A DNA stretch of 5,170 nt from Candidatus Halomonas stercoripullorum (GCA_019114645.1 DXFC01000153.1:1-5170), one strand, 5' to 3'. Positions 1-5,034 are shown, numbered from the stretch's first letter. Program-made: numbers and translations. The notes: generated by a model from the sequence alone, not told the origin.

Positions 1-392
1 AGACGTTCGATGGCAGGCGGCATGGTGTCATTGATCAACCATGGACGAACCTTCTCGAACTGGCGGAAAAATTGCGTTTGATCCACTGCCAGATCGCGAA
101 TCACCGGCATACCGGGCAGGGGCCGTAAAACCAAGGTGTCGCTACCATTTAATGCGTCTGCAACCGAGGTAACACAGGCTAGACCATTCTTGCCATTAAT
201 ATTCATGCCGTCGGAGCCACAAACCCCTTCCCGACAGGAACGCCGATAGGTCAGGGTAGTGTCCCGCTCTTTCAGATACTCCAGCACGTCGAGCACCATC
301 ATCTTGCGAAAGCGCTCATCGATCTCGAGACCCTCCATCCTCGGCAGCTCATCTTGCTCAGGATGGTAGCGATAGAGACGTATCTTGATCAT
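1..392 (-). CDS. sdhB: Succinate dehydrogenase iron-sulfur subunit SdhB, N-terminal 130 residues (gene runs off the left edge)
   Basis: SdhB carries electrons from the flavin of SdhA through three Fe-S centres to ubiquinone in the inner membrane. The visible part is the N-terminal ferredoxin-like domain. The [2Fe-2S] motif is CREGVCGSDGMN followed by NGKNGLAC, giving C53, C58 and C73, with D61 where many relatives have Cys. That Asp is typical of E. coli-type SdhB and argues against FrdB. The RPLPGMPVIRDL block (about residues 90-101) is also family-typical. The C-terminal [3Fe-4S]/[4Fe-4S] domain lies outside the window. The ATG at 392-390 has a purine-rich GGAGGGGGAG upstream and aligns with the usual SdhB start. 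It begins 24 bases after the stop of the PpyR-like gene, so it is probably cotranscribed with it. In the usual sdhCDAB order sdhA would precede it; here it does not. Codons such as AAT, ATT, TTA and GGT are commoner than in ubiUV. Family assignment is firm; whether this is the main or an extra copy is unknown. Confidence 0.93.
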   Translation of the reverse strand, partial: MIKIRLYRYHPEQDELPRMEGLEIDERFRKMMVLDVLEYLKERDTTLTYRRSCREGVCGSDGMNINGKNGLACVTSVADALNGSDTLVLRPLPGMPVIRDLAVDQTQFFRQFEKVRPWLINDTMPPAIER

Positions 393-416
393 GAGGGTCT
401 CCCCCTCCTGTGGTAC

Positions 417-650
417 TCAGTAGGCCAGGTGCAACCGCTGGCGTGCATTGATGCGCATCACATAACCGATTTTGATCAATGTCGGACCGACGATGACCTG
501 CAAGTGAGCGAGTACTTGCAGCAATAGCGGCAAGCGAAGGTGAAAGACATATCCCCCGCACACACCCAACAAAAGCAGCAGCAGGCCAGTTATCATCAAA
601 GTGTTACCATACGCTTGGGTACGCTGGGCATTGTCGAAGAGATCAAACAT
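417..650 (-). CDS. ppyR: Small two-helix inner-membrane protein, PpyR-like
   Basis: This is a 77-residue protein with two predicted membrane helices, about residues 15-37 (a run of Leu and Gly) and 41-65. A short polar N-terminus (MFDLFDNAQRTQ) and a basic C-terminus (RINARQRLH) flank them. The segment GPTLIKIGYVMRINA near the end of helix 2 resembles, from memory, the family annotated as transmembrane sensor/regulator PpyR in Pseudomonas. There PpyR is encoded beside the flavohemoglobin gene fhp, in an NO-induced cluster. No catalytic residues are visible, and its role in sensing is not established by sequence. The start at 650 has GGGAGGGAG five bases upstream. It sits 72 bases after the exported-protein gene and 24 bases before sdhB, all on one strand behind an NsrR-like operator, which fits an NO response. 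The reading frame is solid; the family name is moderately sure. Confidence 0.75.
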   Translation of the reverse strand: MFDLFDNAQRTQAYGNTLMITGLLLLLLGVCGGYVFHLRLPLLLQVLAHLQVIVGPTLIKIGYVMRINARQRLHLAY

Positions 651-702
651 GTTACTCCCTCCCGCTACTCTGCTTTGTTGGTCACTCTACCGTGGATATG
701 TG

Positions 703-715
703 CGCCTCTAAGGCG
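703..715. repeat. Small hairpin between the exported-protein and PpyR-like genes
   Basis: CGCCT (703-707) and AGGCG (711-715) pair around a three-base loop, eight bases past the stop codon at 723. It has no T-tract on either strand, so it is unlikely to stop transcription. It could be an mRNA processing or stabilising element within the operon, or chance. Confidence 0.3.
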
Positions 716-722
716 ACGTCAA

Positions 723-1070
723 CTACTGCTGCCAATAACCGTTGGCAGCCGCCACGGTCTGGAAGTGTGTCGCGATGACATGGGATATCGCTATCAGGCT
801 GTCGGGGTCTTCTGCGTATTCAGGGCGTAGGGCCTTGCGTACCTCGACATCCGGCTGGGTTGTCGCGACCCCTTTTTGCGACAGGGTGACGGCCAACGCA
901 AAGCCCTCTTGAGGCGTCTCGGTAATCAGGCTCGGCAGCCACACATCGCTACCGCCATTCGTTGCGTTATCCTCTGCCATCGCCACGCCTGTCAGCGTCA
1001 TGACGGTGGCAAACAGCAAGACTCCCGTCGCTTTTCCAGCCAATGAGCACACTCGGTAAGGCATTGCCAT
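723..1070 (-). CDS. Small exported protein of unknown function
   Basis: I do not recognise this 115-residue protein. Residues 1-32 look like a Sec signal peptide: a basic start (R6, K13), a hydrophobic core (ATGVLLFATVMTLTGVA) and a likely cut after GVAMA, leaving about 83 mature residues in the periplasm. The mature part is acidic at first, then has ITETPQEGFALAVTLSQKG and a C-terminal region IAISHVIATHFQTVAAANGYWQQ. It has no Cys after the signal peptide, no CxxCH haem site, no lipobox and no obvious metal motif. The ATG at 1070-1068 has AAGGAG seven bases upstream. A second in-frame ATG two codons later is less well spaced. It is the first gene after the NsrR-like palindrome and precedes the PpyR-like gene and sdhB. 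The signal peptide, good ribosome site and operon position support a real gene; the function is open. Confidence 0.72.
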   Translation of the reverse strand: MAMPYRVCSLAGKATGVLLFATVMTLTGVAMAEDNATNGGSDVWLPSLITETPQEGFALAVTLSQKGVATTQPDVEVRKALRPEYAEDPDSLIAISHVIATHFQTVAAANGYWQQ

Positions 1071-1140
1071 GGCGGTCTCCTTCCTAATCGTTTTACTTTG
1101 TTGTCGGCTTTCATGTTGCTATCGAATAGCCCCAGCCACC

Positions 1141-1165
1141 TAAGATGCATATTTAATGCATCTTA
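1141..1165. promoter_or_regulatory. NsrR-type operator (nitric oxide-responsive repressor site)
   Basis: Two perfect inverted arms, TAAGATGCAT (1141-1150) and ATGCATCTTA (1156-1165), flank ATTTA. The core AAGATGCAT/ATGCATCTT matches the known NsrR consensus of two AAGATG(C/T)ATTT-like 11-bp halves separated by one base; here the halves centre on T1153. NsrR is an Rrf2-family Fe-S repressor that releases DNA when NO attacks its cluster. The palindrome lies 71 bases before the start codon of the exported protein, so it most likely controls the minus-strand operon. A minus-strand promoter could overlap it (a TTGTTG about 18 bases before TTAAAT), but that promoter is weak to the eye. The nsrR gene is not in the window. 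Confidence 0.8.
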
Positions 1166-1347
1166 AAGAATAGCCAACAACAAGGTGTCGTCAAGGGGCG
1201 CGTCACCCACCCAACGTTCATGCACTCAGCACCAGCCAGGCATTGGTGCCCAGGGCTTCCGCCTCATAAACATTAAGCTACTGGTGCCGGGCTGGCTGCC
1301 TGGATGCTCTGCTGCACTATGTGCGTGAATGGCATGTTGCACTCACC

Positions 1348-1361
1348 ATGACCCGCGTCAA
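1348..1361 (+). promoter_or_regulatory. FNR/ANR/DNR-like binding site upstream of ubiU
   Basis: ATGAC-CCGC-GTCAA fits the TTGA(C/T)-N4-(A/G)TCAA consensus at nine of ten defined positions; the miss is the first T. Its centre (1354.5) is 41.5 bases before position 1396, the class II activator distance, and a -10-like TAGCAT lies at 1384-1389, as expected for a start there. In E. coli ubiUV are known to be FNR-activated, and the function of the genes is anaerobic. One mismatch and no experiment keep this at moderate confidence. Confidence 0.55.
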
Positions 1362-1383
1362 AGGAGGCATCCGTATAGTCGAC

Positions 1384-1389
1384 TAGCAT
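1384..1389 (+). promoter_or_regulatory. Candidate -10 element of the ubiUV promoter
   Basis: TAGCAT matches TATAAT at four of six positions, including the key second A and last T. No good -35 is seen 17 bases upstream, as is normal for an activator-dependent class II promoter whose -35 region is covered by FNR. A start near 1396 would give a leader of about 27 bases ending in the GAGGAG ribosome site (1411-1416) of ubiU. Confidence 0.45.
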
Positions 1390-1422
1390 GGTCGGGTTTA
1401 TCCTGACTGTGAGGAGAGCGAC

Positions 1423-2418
1423 ATGGAGCTAGTCTGCCCCGCCGGCAACCTGCCGGCACTCAAGCGGGCGGTGGATGAAGGCGCCGATGCTGTCTACTTC
1501 GGCTTCCAGAACACTACCAATGCGCGGCAGTTCGCCGGGCTCAACTTCACCGACAAACGCGCCCGCGAGGGCATCGACTATGCCCACGCCCGGGGCAGGC
1601 GGGTATTTTGCGCCATCAATACCTACCCCCAACCCGACGGCTGGGCACAATGGACCAGGGCTGTAGATCAGGCCGCTGAACTCGGTGTCGATGCACTGAT
1701 TCTCGCCGACATGGGCCTGCTCGATTACGCCGCGCAACGCTATCCCGACCTGGCCCGCCATCTCTCCGTGCAGGGCTCGGCCACCAGCCACGAGGCGCTG
1801 CGCTTCTACCATGATCAGTTCGGCATCACCCGCGCGGTGCTGCCACGGGTACTCTCGATCACCCAGGTCCGCGACCTGGCCAAGCAGAGTCCGGTGGAAC
1901 TCGAAGTGTTCGCCTTCGGCAGCCTGTGCATCATGGCCGAGGGACGCTGCTATCTATCGTCCTATCTCACCGGTGAATCACCCAATACCCGTGGCGTCTG
2001 TTCACCGGCGGCCCATGTCCGCTGGGAAGAGACACCCCAAGGGCTCGAATCGCGCCTGAATGGCGTACTCATCGACCGCTATGGCGAAGGCGAGCGGGCC
2101 GGCTACCCCACCCTATGCAAAGGCCGCTTCGAAGTCGGCGGCGAGATCTACCACGCCATCGAGGAGCCCACCAGCCTCAATACCCTGGAGCTGCTGCCGG
2201 AGCTACGCGAACTGGGCATCAGCGCAGTGAAGATCGAAGGGCGCCAGCGTAGTCCGGCCTATGTGTCGAAAGTCGCCGGGATCTGGCGTCAGGCACTCGA
2301 CCGCCTGGAGCGCACCCCCGAGCGTTTCCACCCCGACCCCGCCTGGATGGCCGGCCTCGGCGAAGTTTCCGAAGGCGCCACCACCACCCTGGGCGCCTAC
2401 GAACGCCGCTGGAAATAG
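1423..2418 (+). CDS. ubiU: O2-independent ubiquinone hydroxylation protein UbiU (U32 peptidase-like family)
   Basis: UbiU, with UbiV, forms a cytoplasmic Fe-S complex that carries out ring hydroxylations of ubiquinone biosynthesis without oxygen, working with the lipid-binding accessory protein UbiT. The 331-residue length is that of the family. It opens with the typical MELVCPAGN-PALKRAVDEGADAVYFG and continues as the TIM-barrel-like U32 fold. The four [4Fe-4S] cysteines are all present at C169, C176, C193 and C232 (motifs FGSLCIMAEGRCYLSSY, TRGVCSPA, LCKGR), the same numbering as E. coli UbiU. The conserved VKIEGRQRSPAYV block is at about 269-281. The start has GAGGAG six bases upstream. 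It is followed after eight bases by ubiV. Third codon positions are strongly G/C, unlike the minus-strand operon. An FNR-like site upstream suggests induction under anoxia. The older label 'U32 peptidase' should not be read as protease activity. Confidence 0.95.
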   Translation: MELVCPAGNLPALKRAVDEGADAVYFGFQNTTNARQFAGLNFTDKRAREGIDYAHARGRRVFCAINTYPQPDGWAQWTRAVDQAAELGVDALILADMGLLDYAAQRYPDLARHLSVQGSATSHEALRFYHDQFGITRAVLPRVLSITQVRDLAKQSPVELEVFAFGSLCIMAEGRCYLSSYLTGESPNTRGVCSPAAHVRWEETPQGLESRLNGVLIDRYGEGERAGYPTLCKGRFEVGGEIYHAIEEPTSLNTLELLPELRELGISAVKIEGRQRSPAYVSKVAGIWRQALDRLERTPERFHPDPAWMAGLGEVSEGATTTLGAYERRWK

Positions 2419-2421
2419 GAG
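2417..2421 (+). promoter_or_regulatory. ubiV ribosome binding site overlapping the ubiU stop codon
   Basis: AGGAG shares its first two bases with the ubiU TAG stop (2416-2418) and lies five bases before the ubiV ATG. This arrangement fixes the ubiV start and implies translational coupling, consistent with the two proteins acting as a heterodimer. Confidence 0.75.
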
Positions 2422-2426
2422 CCGAC

Positions 2427-3344
2427 ATGCCAACCACTACGACGCTACAGCTGGCGCTGGGCCCGGTGCTGTTCTACTGGACGCGCGAACACTATGCCGA
2501 CTTCTACCGCGAGGCAGCTGACTGGCCGGTGGAAATCGTCACCCTGGGGGAATCGGTCTGCTCGCGCCGCCGCGACATGAAACTCGATGATTGGCTCGGC
2601 ATCGGCCGCGAGCTGGCCCAGAGCGGCAAACAGGTCGTGCTCGCAAGCCAGACCCTGATCGAGTCCGAAGCCGACCTGCGCGATCTGCGCAAGCTGTGCG
2701 ACAACGGCGAGTTTATCGTCGAAGCCAACGACCAGAGCGCGCTGCAGCGTCTTGTCGCTGCCGGCCTGCCCTTCGTTGCCGGTGCCGCACTTAATCTCTA
2801 TAACCCGGCCGCCATTGGCGTATTGGCACGCGCGGGCATGCAGCGCTGGCAGGCGCCGGTAGAAATGTCGCGCAACGACCTTGCTCATCTGCTCTCTGAC
2901 TGTGCCGCCGAGGGCCTCGACCTACCCTGTGAGGTATTCGCCTACGGGCACCTGCCGCTAGCCTGGTCGTCGCGCTGCTTTACCGCCAGGCGCCACCAGA
3001 AGCCCAAGGATCGCTGCCAGTTCGTGTGCCAGAAGTATCCCGAAGGGCTGACGCTGCGATCTCAGGAATCGAAAGAGGTATTTACCCTGAACGGTATTCA
3101 GACCCTCTCCGGTGCCTGCCAGGACTTGCGTCACGAAGTGCCGGCCATGCAGGAGATGGGCGTCGCCGTAGCGCGCCTGAGTCCACGCGCTGAAGGTATG
3201 GCCGACGTCGTCACCGCTTACGACGCCGCGCGGCGCGGCGAGCTGCCTGCAGCCGACCCGCTGGCACTGGTCGAGACCGACATCTGCGACGGCTATTGGC
3301 ACGGCCGCCCGGGGATGGATAACACCCGCCTGGCCGACGTGTAA
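2427..3344 (+). CDS. ubiV: O2-independent ubiquinone hydroxylation protein UbiV (U32 peptidase-like family)
   Basis: UbiV is the partner of UbiU in anaerobic ubiquinone hydroxylation and binds its own [4Fe-4S] cluster. At 305 residues it is close to the family's usual length. The cluster cysteines are visible as C45 (GESVCSRRRD), C184 (SSRCFTARRH), C197 and C201 (DRCQFVCQKYPEG). The last three have the 13- and 4-residue spacing known for E. coli UbiV, and the first is shifted by a slightly longer N-terminus. FAYGHLPLAWSSRCFTARRH is the recognisable family block. The ATG at 2427 is set by an AGGAG five bases upstream that overlaps the ubiU stop. UbiT, the third player and in some genomes a neighbour (for example in P. 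aeruginosa), is absent here. Anaerobic ubiquinone is needed for denitrification in P. aeruginosa, so this pair likely supports nitrate or nitrite respiration. Confidence 0.94.
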   Translation: MPTTTTLQLALGPVLFYWTREHYADFYREAADWPVEIVTLGESVCSRRRDMKLDDWLGIGRELAQSGKQVVLASQTLIESEADLRDLRKLCDNGEFIVEANDQSALQRLVAAGLPFVAGAALNLYNPAAIGVLARAGMQRWQAPVEMSRNDLAHLLSDCAAEGLDLPCEVFAYGHLPLAWSSRCFTARRHQKPKDRCQFVCQKYPEGLTLRSQESKEVFTLNGIQTLSGACQDLRHEVPAMQEMGVAVARLSPRAEGMADVVTAYDAARRGELPAADPLALVETDICDGYWHGRPGMDNTRLADV

Positions 3345-3356
3345 GGAGTGGGGCTC

Positions 3357-3424
3357 CGGTTCAGCAGCGTGGCCTTTGCTCGCCAGGCTACTTACACTGG
3401 TGTGCACTCCGCACTGCTGAACCG
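3357..3424. repeat. Long inverted repeat between ubiV and the AraC-type regulator gene
   Basis: CGGTTCAGCAG (3357-3367) is a perfect inverted match to CTGCTGAACCG (3414-3424). The arms extend to 14 of 16 positions (3357-3372 with 3409-3424). The 36 bases inside hold two smaller hairpins, TGGC/GCCA (3370-3385) and ACAC/GTGT (3394-3403); the first partly competes with the extended outer arm. There is no T-tract, so it is not a standard terminator, and no flanking duplication marks it as a transposon. It starts 12 bases after the ubiV stop and ends 22 bases before the regulator start. It could be the 3' end structure of the ubiUV mRNA or an operator for the downstream regulator. Confidence 0.6.
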
Positions 3425-3446
3425 TGAACACGAGTGAGTTACCTGC

Positions 3447-4589
3447 ATGTATTTAACGCTGGTCGATCTTGTTCTCGCCACCAGTATCATCCAATCACTG
3501 GGCCTGGCCGTTTTTCTCTTGCTACCCGAGACGTTCCGTCTCGTCAGCAACCGCTTGCTGGCGGCCAGCCTGATCACCTTTGCCGCCGGGCTCGGAGAGT
3601 TCTTTCTCTACTCCACCGGCCTGGCACTCGAGCACCCCAATCTGGCCTATCTGGGTACCCTGGTGGGCCTGCTGCAAGCCGGGCTGCTCTATGTATATGC
3701 AAAGTCATTGATGTACAAGGATTTTCGTCTACAGCCCCGGCACGCTCTGCACACGTTGCCGTTCTGGGTGATATCGGCAATTTTTCTGGTCGAGTACTAC
3801 CTGCAACCCACCGCAGTGAAGCTCGATATCCTGATCAACCGCGACCACCCGGGCGTATTGACTTCTCCCCTGCTGGCGGTGGGCATCCACCTGGTTTTTC
3901 TTGGCTATCTGTGGGCCACCATTCATGCCCTGGGCCGTTTCGGGACCACGGTACGCCAGCTCTTTTCCAACCTTGCCAACAAGCAGTTGGCCTGGCTACG
4001 TACCTTGCTGATTCTGTACGCCATCGCCTGGGTGATCAGCCTGATCTACTGCCTATCGGCGCACGTATTCACGGATCTCGTGAGTGTCAGGACGATCTCC
4101 GCCATTGGCGCCATCTCCGGCTTTCTGTTTATCAACTATCTGCTGATACACGCTCTGCGCCAGCCGGGCATCTTCTCGGGGCTTAGTGCCGACGAAGCGC
4201 AACTAGCCAAAACCGAAACACCGGGCCGAGCCGCCCTGGTCAGTTCCGAGGATGCAGGATTATTGCGCCAGCTTGATCGCCACATGACCGAAAACCAGCC
4301 CTACCTGGACGCTGATCTCACCGTGAATCAACTCGCTGATCAGCTCGGCATACCGACCCGCGACCTGTCACGCACCATCAATGAAGGGCTGGGCAAGAAC
4401 TTCTTCGAGCTCATCAGCGACTACCGGATCGCGGAAGCCCGCCGCCAGCTGGAGAGAGCCGAGCCCGGCACGACGATTCTGGAGGTAATGTACGATGCAG
4501 GCTTCAACTCCAAGTCGGTGTTCAACACGGCATTCAAGAAAGCCACCGGGATGACCCCCAGCGCCTATCGAGCGCAGCACTCCGGCTAG
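3447..4589 (+). CDS. Membrane-bound AraC-family transcriptional regulator (about seven membrane helices plus AraC HTH domain)
   Basis: This 380-residue protein joins an integral-membrane sensor to a cytoplasmic DNA-binding domain. Hydrophobic segments are at about 5-26, 36-57, 66-87, 101-120, 138-161, 184-206 and 214-237. A polar linker (240-265) follows, then the AraC/XylS domain (about 268-377). The first HTH is LTVNQLADQLGIPTRDLSRTIN (291-312). The second is ILEVMYDAGFNSKSVFNTAF (344-363), followed by the family-typical KKATGMTPSAYR. The ligand is unknown; the membrane part has no extracellular domain, so it may read a lipid, a quinone or membrane state. The ATG at 3447 is the first possible start, since a TGA lies in frame at 3435; its ribosome site (GAGTGAG) is weak. 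It stands alone on the strand between two inverted repeats, one of which could be an autoregulatory site. Its targets cannot be deduced here. Confidence 0.87.
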   Translation: MYLTLVDLVLATSIIQSLGLAVFLLLPETFRLVSNRLLAASLITFAAGLGEFFLYSTGLALEHPNLAYLGTLVGLLQAGLLYVYAKSLMYKDFRLQPRHALHTLPFWVISAIFLVEYYLQPTAVKLDILINRDHPGVLTSPLLAVGIHLVFLGYLWATIHALGRFGTTVRQLFSNLANKQLAWLRTLLILYAIAWVISLIYCLSAHVFTDLVSVRTISAIGAISGFLFINYLLIHALRQPGIFSGLSADEAQLAKTETPGRAALVSSEDAGLLRQLDRHMTENQPYLDADLTVNQLADQLGIPTRDLSRTINEGLGKNFFELISDYRIAEARRQLERAEPGTTILEVMYDAGFNSKSVFNTAFKKATGMTPSAYRAQHSG

Positions 4590-4609
4590 CAAGCCCCTCC
4601 CTCTTATTC

Positions 4610-4641
4610 GGTTCGACTTTCATCAAACTGAAGATCGAACC
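4610..4641. terminator. Hairpin after the AraC-type regulator gene, possible weak terminator
   Basis: GGTTCGA (4610-4616) pairs with TCGAACC (4635-4641). After one mismatch the stem continues, TTTCA with TGAAG including one G-T pair, closing on the loop TCAAAC. It lies 20 bases past the TAG at 4587-4589. No T-run follows on either strand, so an operator role is an alternative. Confidence 0.45.
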
Positions 4642-4650
4642 CATACATCA

Positions 4651-4679
4651 TTGATATATAAGCAATTTTCAGCAATAAA
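4651..4679 (+). promoter_or_regulatory. Candidate sigma-70 promoter for the HMA-domain gene
   Basis: TTGATA (4651-4656, five of six matches to the -35 consensus) is followed after 17 bases by AATAAA (4674-4679, four of six matches to the -10). The region is clearly richer in A/T than its surroundings. A start near 4686 would leave a leader of about 115 bases. A second -10-like TATGAT at 4729-4734 is closer to the gene but lacks a good -35. Confidence 0.45.
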
Positions 4680-4707
4680 GAAAAGGTTCTAACCCACGCT
4701 ACCGAAC

Positions 4708-4734
4708 GACCCGGCAGGGTCCGCTCGCTATGAT
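4708..4734 (+). promoter_or_regulatory. Short dyad next to a second -10-like element; possible regulator site
   Basis: GACCC-GGCA-GGGTC (4708-4721) is a perfect 5-bp inverted repeat ending seven bases before TATGAT (4729-4734). Metal-responsive MerR-type activators bind dyads just upstream of a -10 in this way, and the gene downstream encodes a metal-binding protein. The usual TTGAC-like -35 at a 19-20 base distance is not visible, so this is only suggestive. Confidence 0.25.
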
Positions 4735-4800
4735 GGAGTCAACGCTGAGCAGCCAACTCCTGGCCTGGCTCATCACTTCAACATAACGGAGCAGATCACC

Positions 4801-5034
4801 ATGACTACCTCTTCTGTTAAAACCACCACTCTGCGTTCCGACGAGTTCTCCTGCCCCAGCTGCGTCGAAAAGATCGAAACCAAGCTCAAAGGGCTGGATG
4901 GCGTCGAGTCTGCCGAGGTCAAGTTTGCTTCCGGCCGGGTACTGGTGAGCCACGATCCGGCGAAAACCCCGGTACGCACTCTGGTCGATGCCGTCGCCGA
5001 GGTCGGCTTCACCGTCAAGCCTTCGGCAATCTAA
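4801..5034 (+). CDS. Heavy-metal-associated (HMA) domain protein, CopZ-like metal chaperone
   Basis: This 77-residue soluble protein is essentially one HMA domain. Such domains bind soft metals, most often Cu(I), and pass them to P-type ATPases or sequester them. The metal site is EFSCPSCVEKIE with C18 and C21; the usual GMTCxxC lead-in is replaced by EFSC. The pattern LKGLDGVESAEVKFASGRVLVSHD, then TLVDAVAEVGFTVK, gives the beta-alpha-beta-beta-alpha-beta order of the fold, and F74-position side is occupied by GFTVK as in relatives. GGAG at 4788-4791 lies nine bases before the ATG. No P-type ATPase or MerR-type regulator gene is visible in the window; a partner could lie just to the right. 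The metal cannot be told from the sequence: copper is the default for this fold, but zinc-group metals are possible given the altered lead-in. It appears to have its own promoter. Confidence 0.88.
   Translation: MTTSSVKTTTLRSDEFSCPSCVEKIETKLKGLDGVESAEVKFASGRVLVSHDPAKTPVRTLVDAVAEVGFTVKPSAI

Larger units (their letters stand above)
1071..1422. other. 352-bp divergent regulatory spacer between the NO-type operon and ubiUV
   Basis: No gene is supported here. The left third holds the ribosome site and the NsrR-like operator of the minus-strand operon. An 8-bp direct repeat, GAATAGCC, lies either side of that operator (1124-1131 and 1168-1175). The right end holds an FNR-like site, a -10 element and the ubiU ribosome site. 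The middle (about 1200-1340) has only imperfect GC-rich repeats built on GCACCAG/TGGTGCC. The short reading frames there end quickly and resemble nothing I know. Confidence 0.7.

Noticed and set aside
1..392. Fumarate reductase iron-sulfur subunit FrdB
   Set aside because: Asp at the third [2Fe-2S] ligand position and the close match to the E. coli SdhB motifs favour SdhB, although reverse function in an alternative complex cannot be excluded.
473..480. TTGATCAA as an FNR-type site
   Set aside because: The half-sites have no four-base spacer and the position is inside the PpyR-like coding region.
1278..1340. A 20-codon minus-strand frame in the divergent spacer
   Set aside because: It is very short, has no good ribosome site and resembles nothing; chance is the simplest explanation.
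1388..1432. A 14-codon reading frame (ATG at 1388) overlapping the ubiU start, with AAAGGAGG at 1360-1367 upstream, as a leader peptide
   Set aside because: The Shine-Dalgarno-like run is 20 bases from the ATG, too far to serve it, and it overlaps the FNR-like site and the predicted -10, so it would be mostly untranscribed.
1423..3344. A pair of U32 peptidases acting as collagenase-like proteases
   Set aside because: The four-cysteine cluster patterns and adjacent order identify UbiU and UbiV, for which the protease label is historical.
3357..3424. A tRNA or tRNA-like gene in the branched inverted repeat
   Set aside because: The outer stem is 11 bp instead of 7, there is no anticodon arm of proper size and no T-loop consensus in the right place.
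3434..4186. A 250-residue plus-strand frame overlapping the AraC-type regulator
   Set aside because: It is a shifted-frame shadow rich in Pro, Arg, Ser and His with no domain, while the regulator frame has clear membrane helices and an AraC domain.
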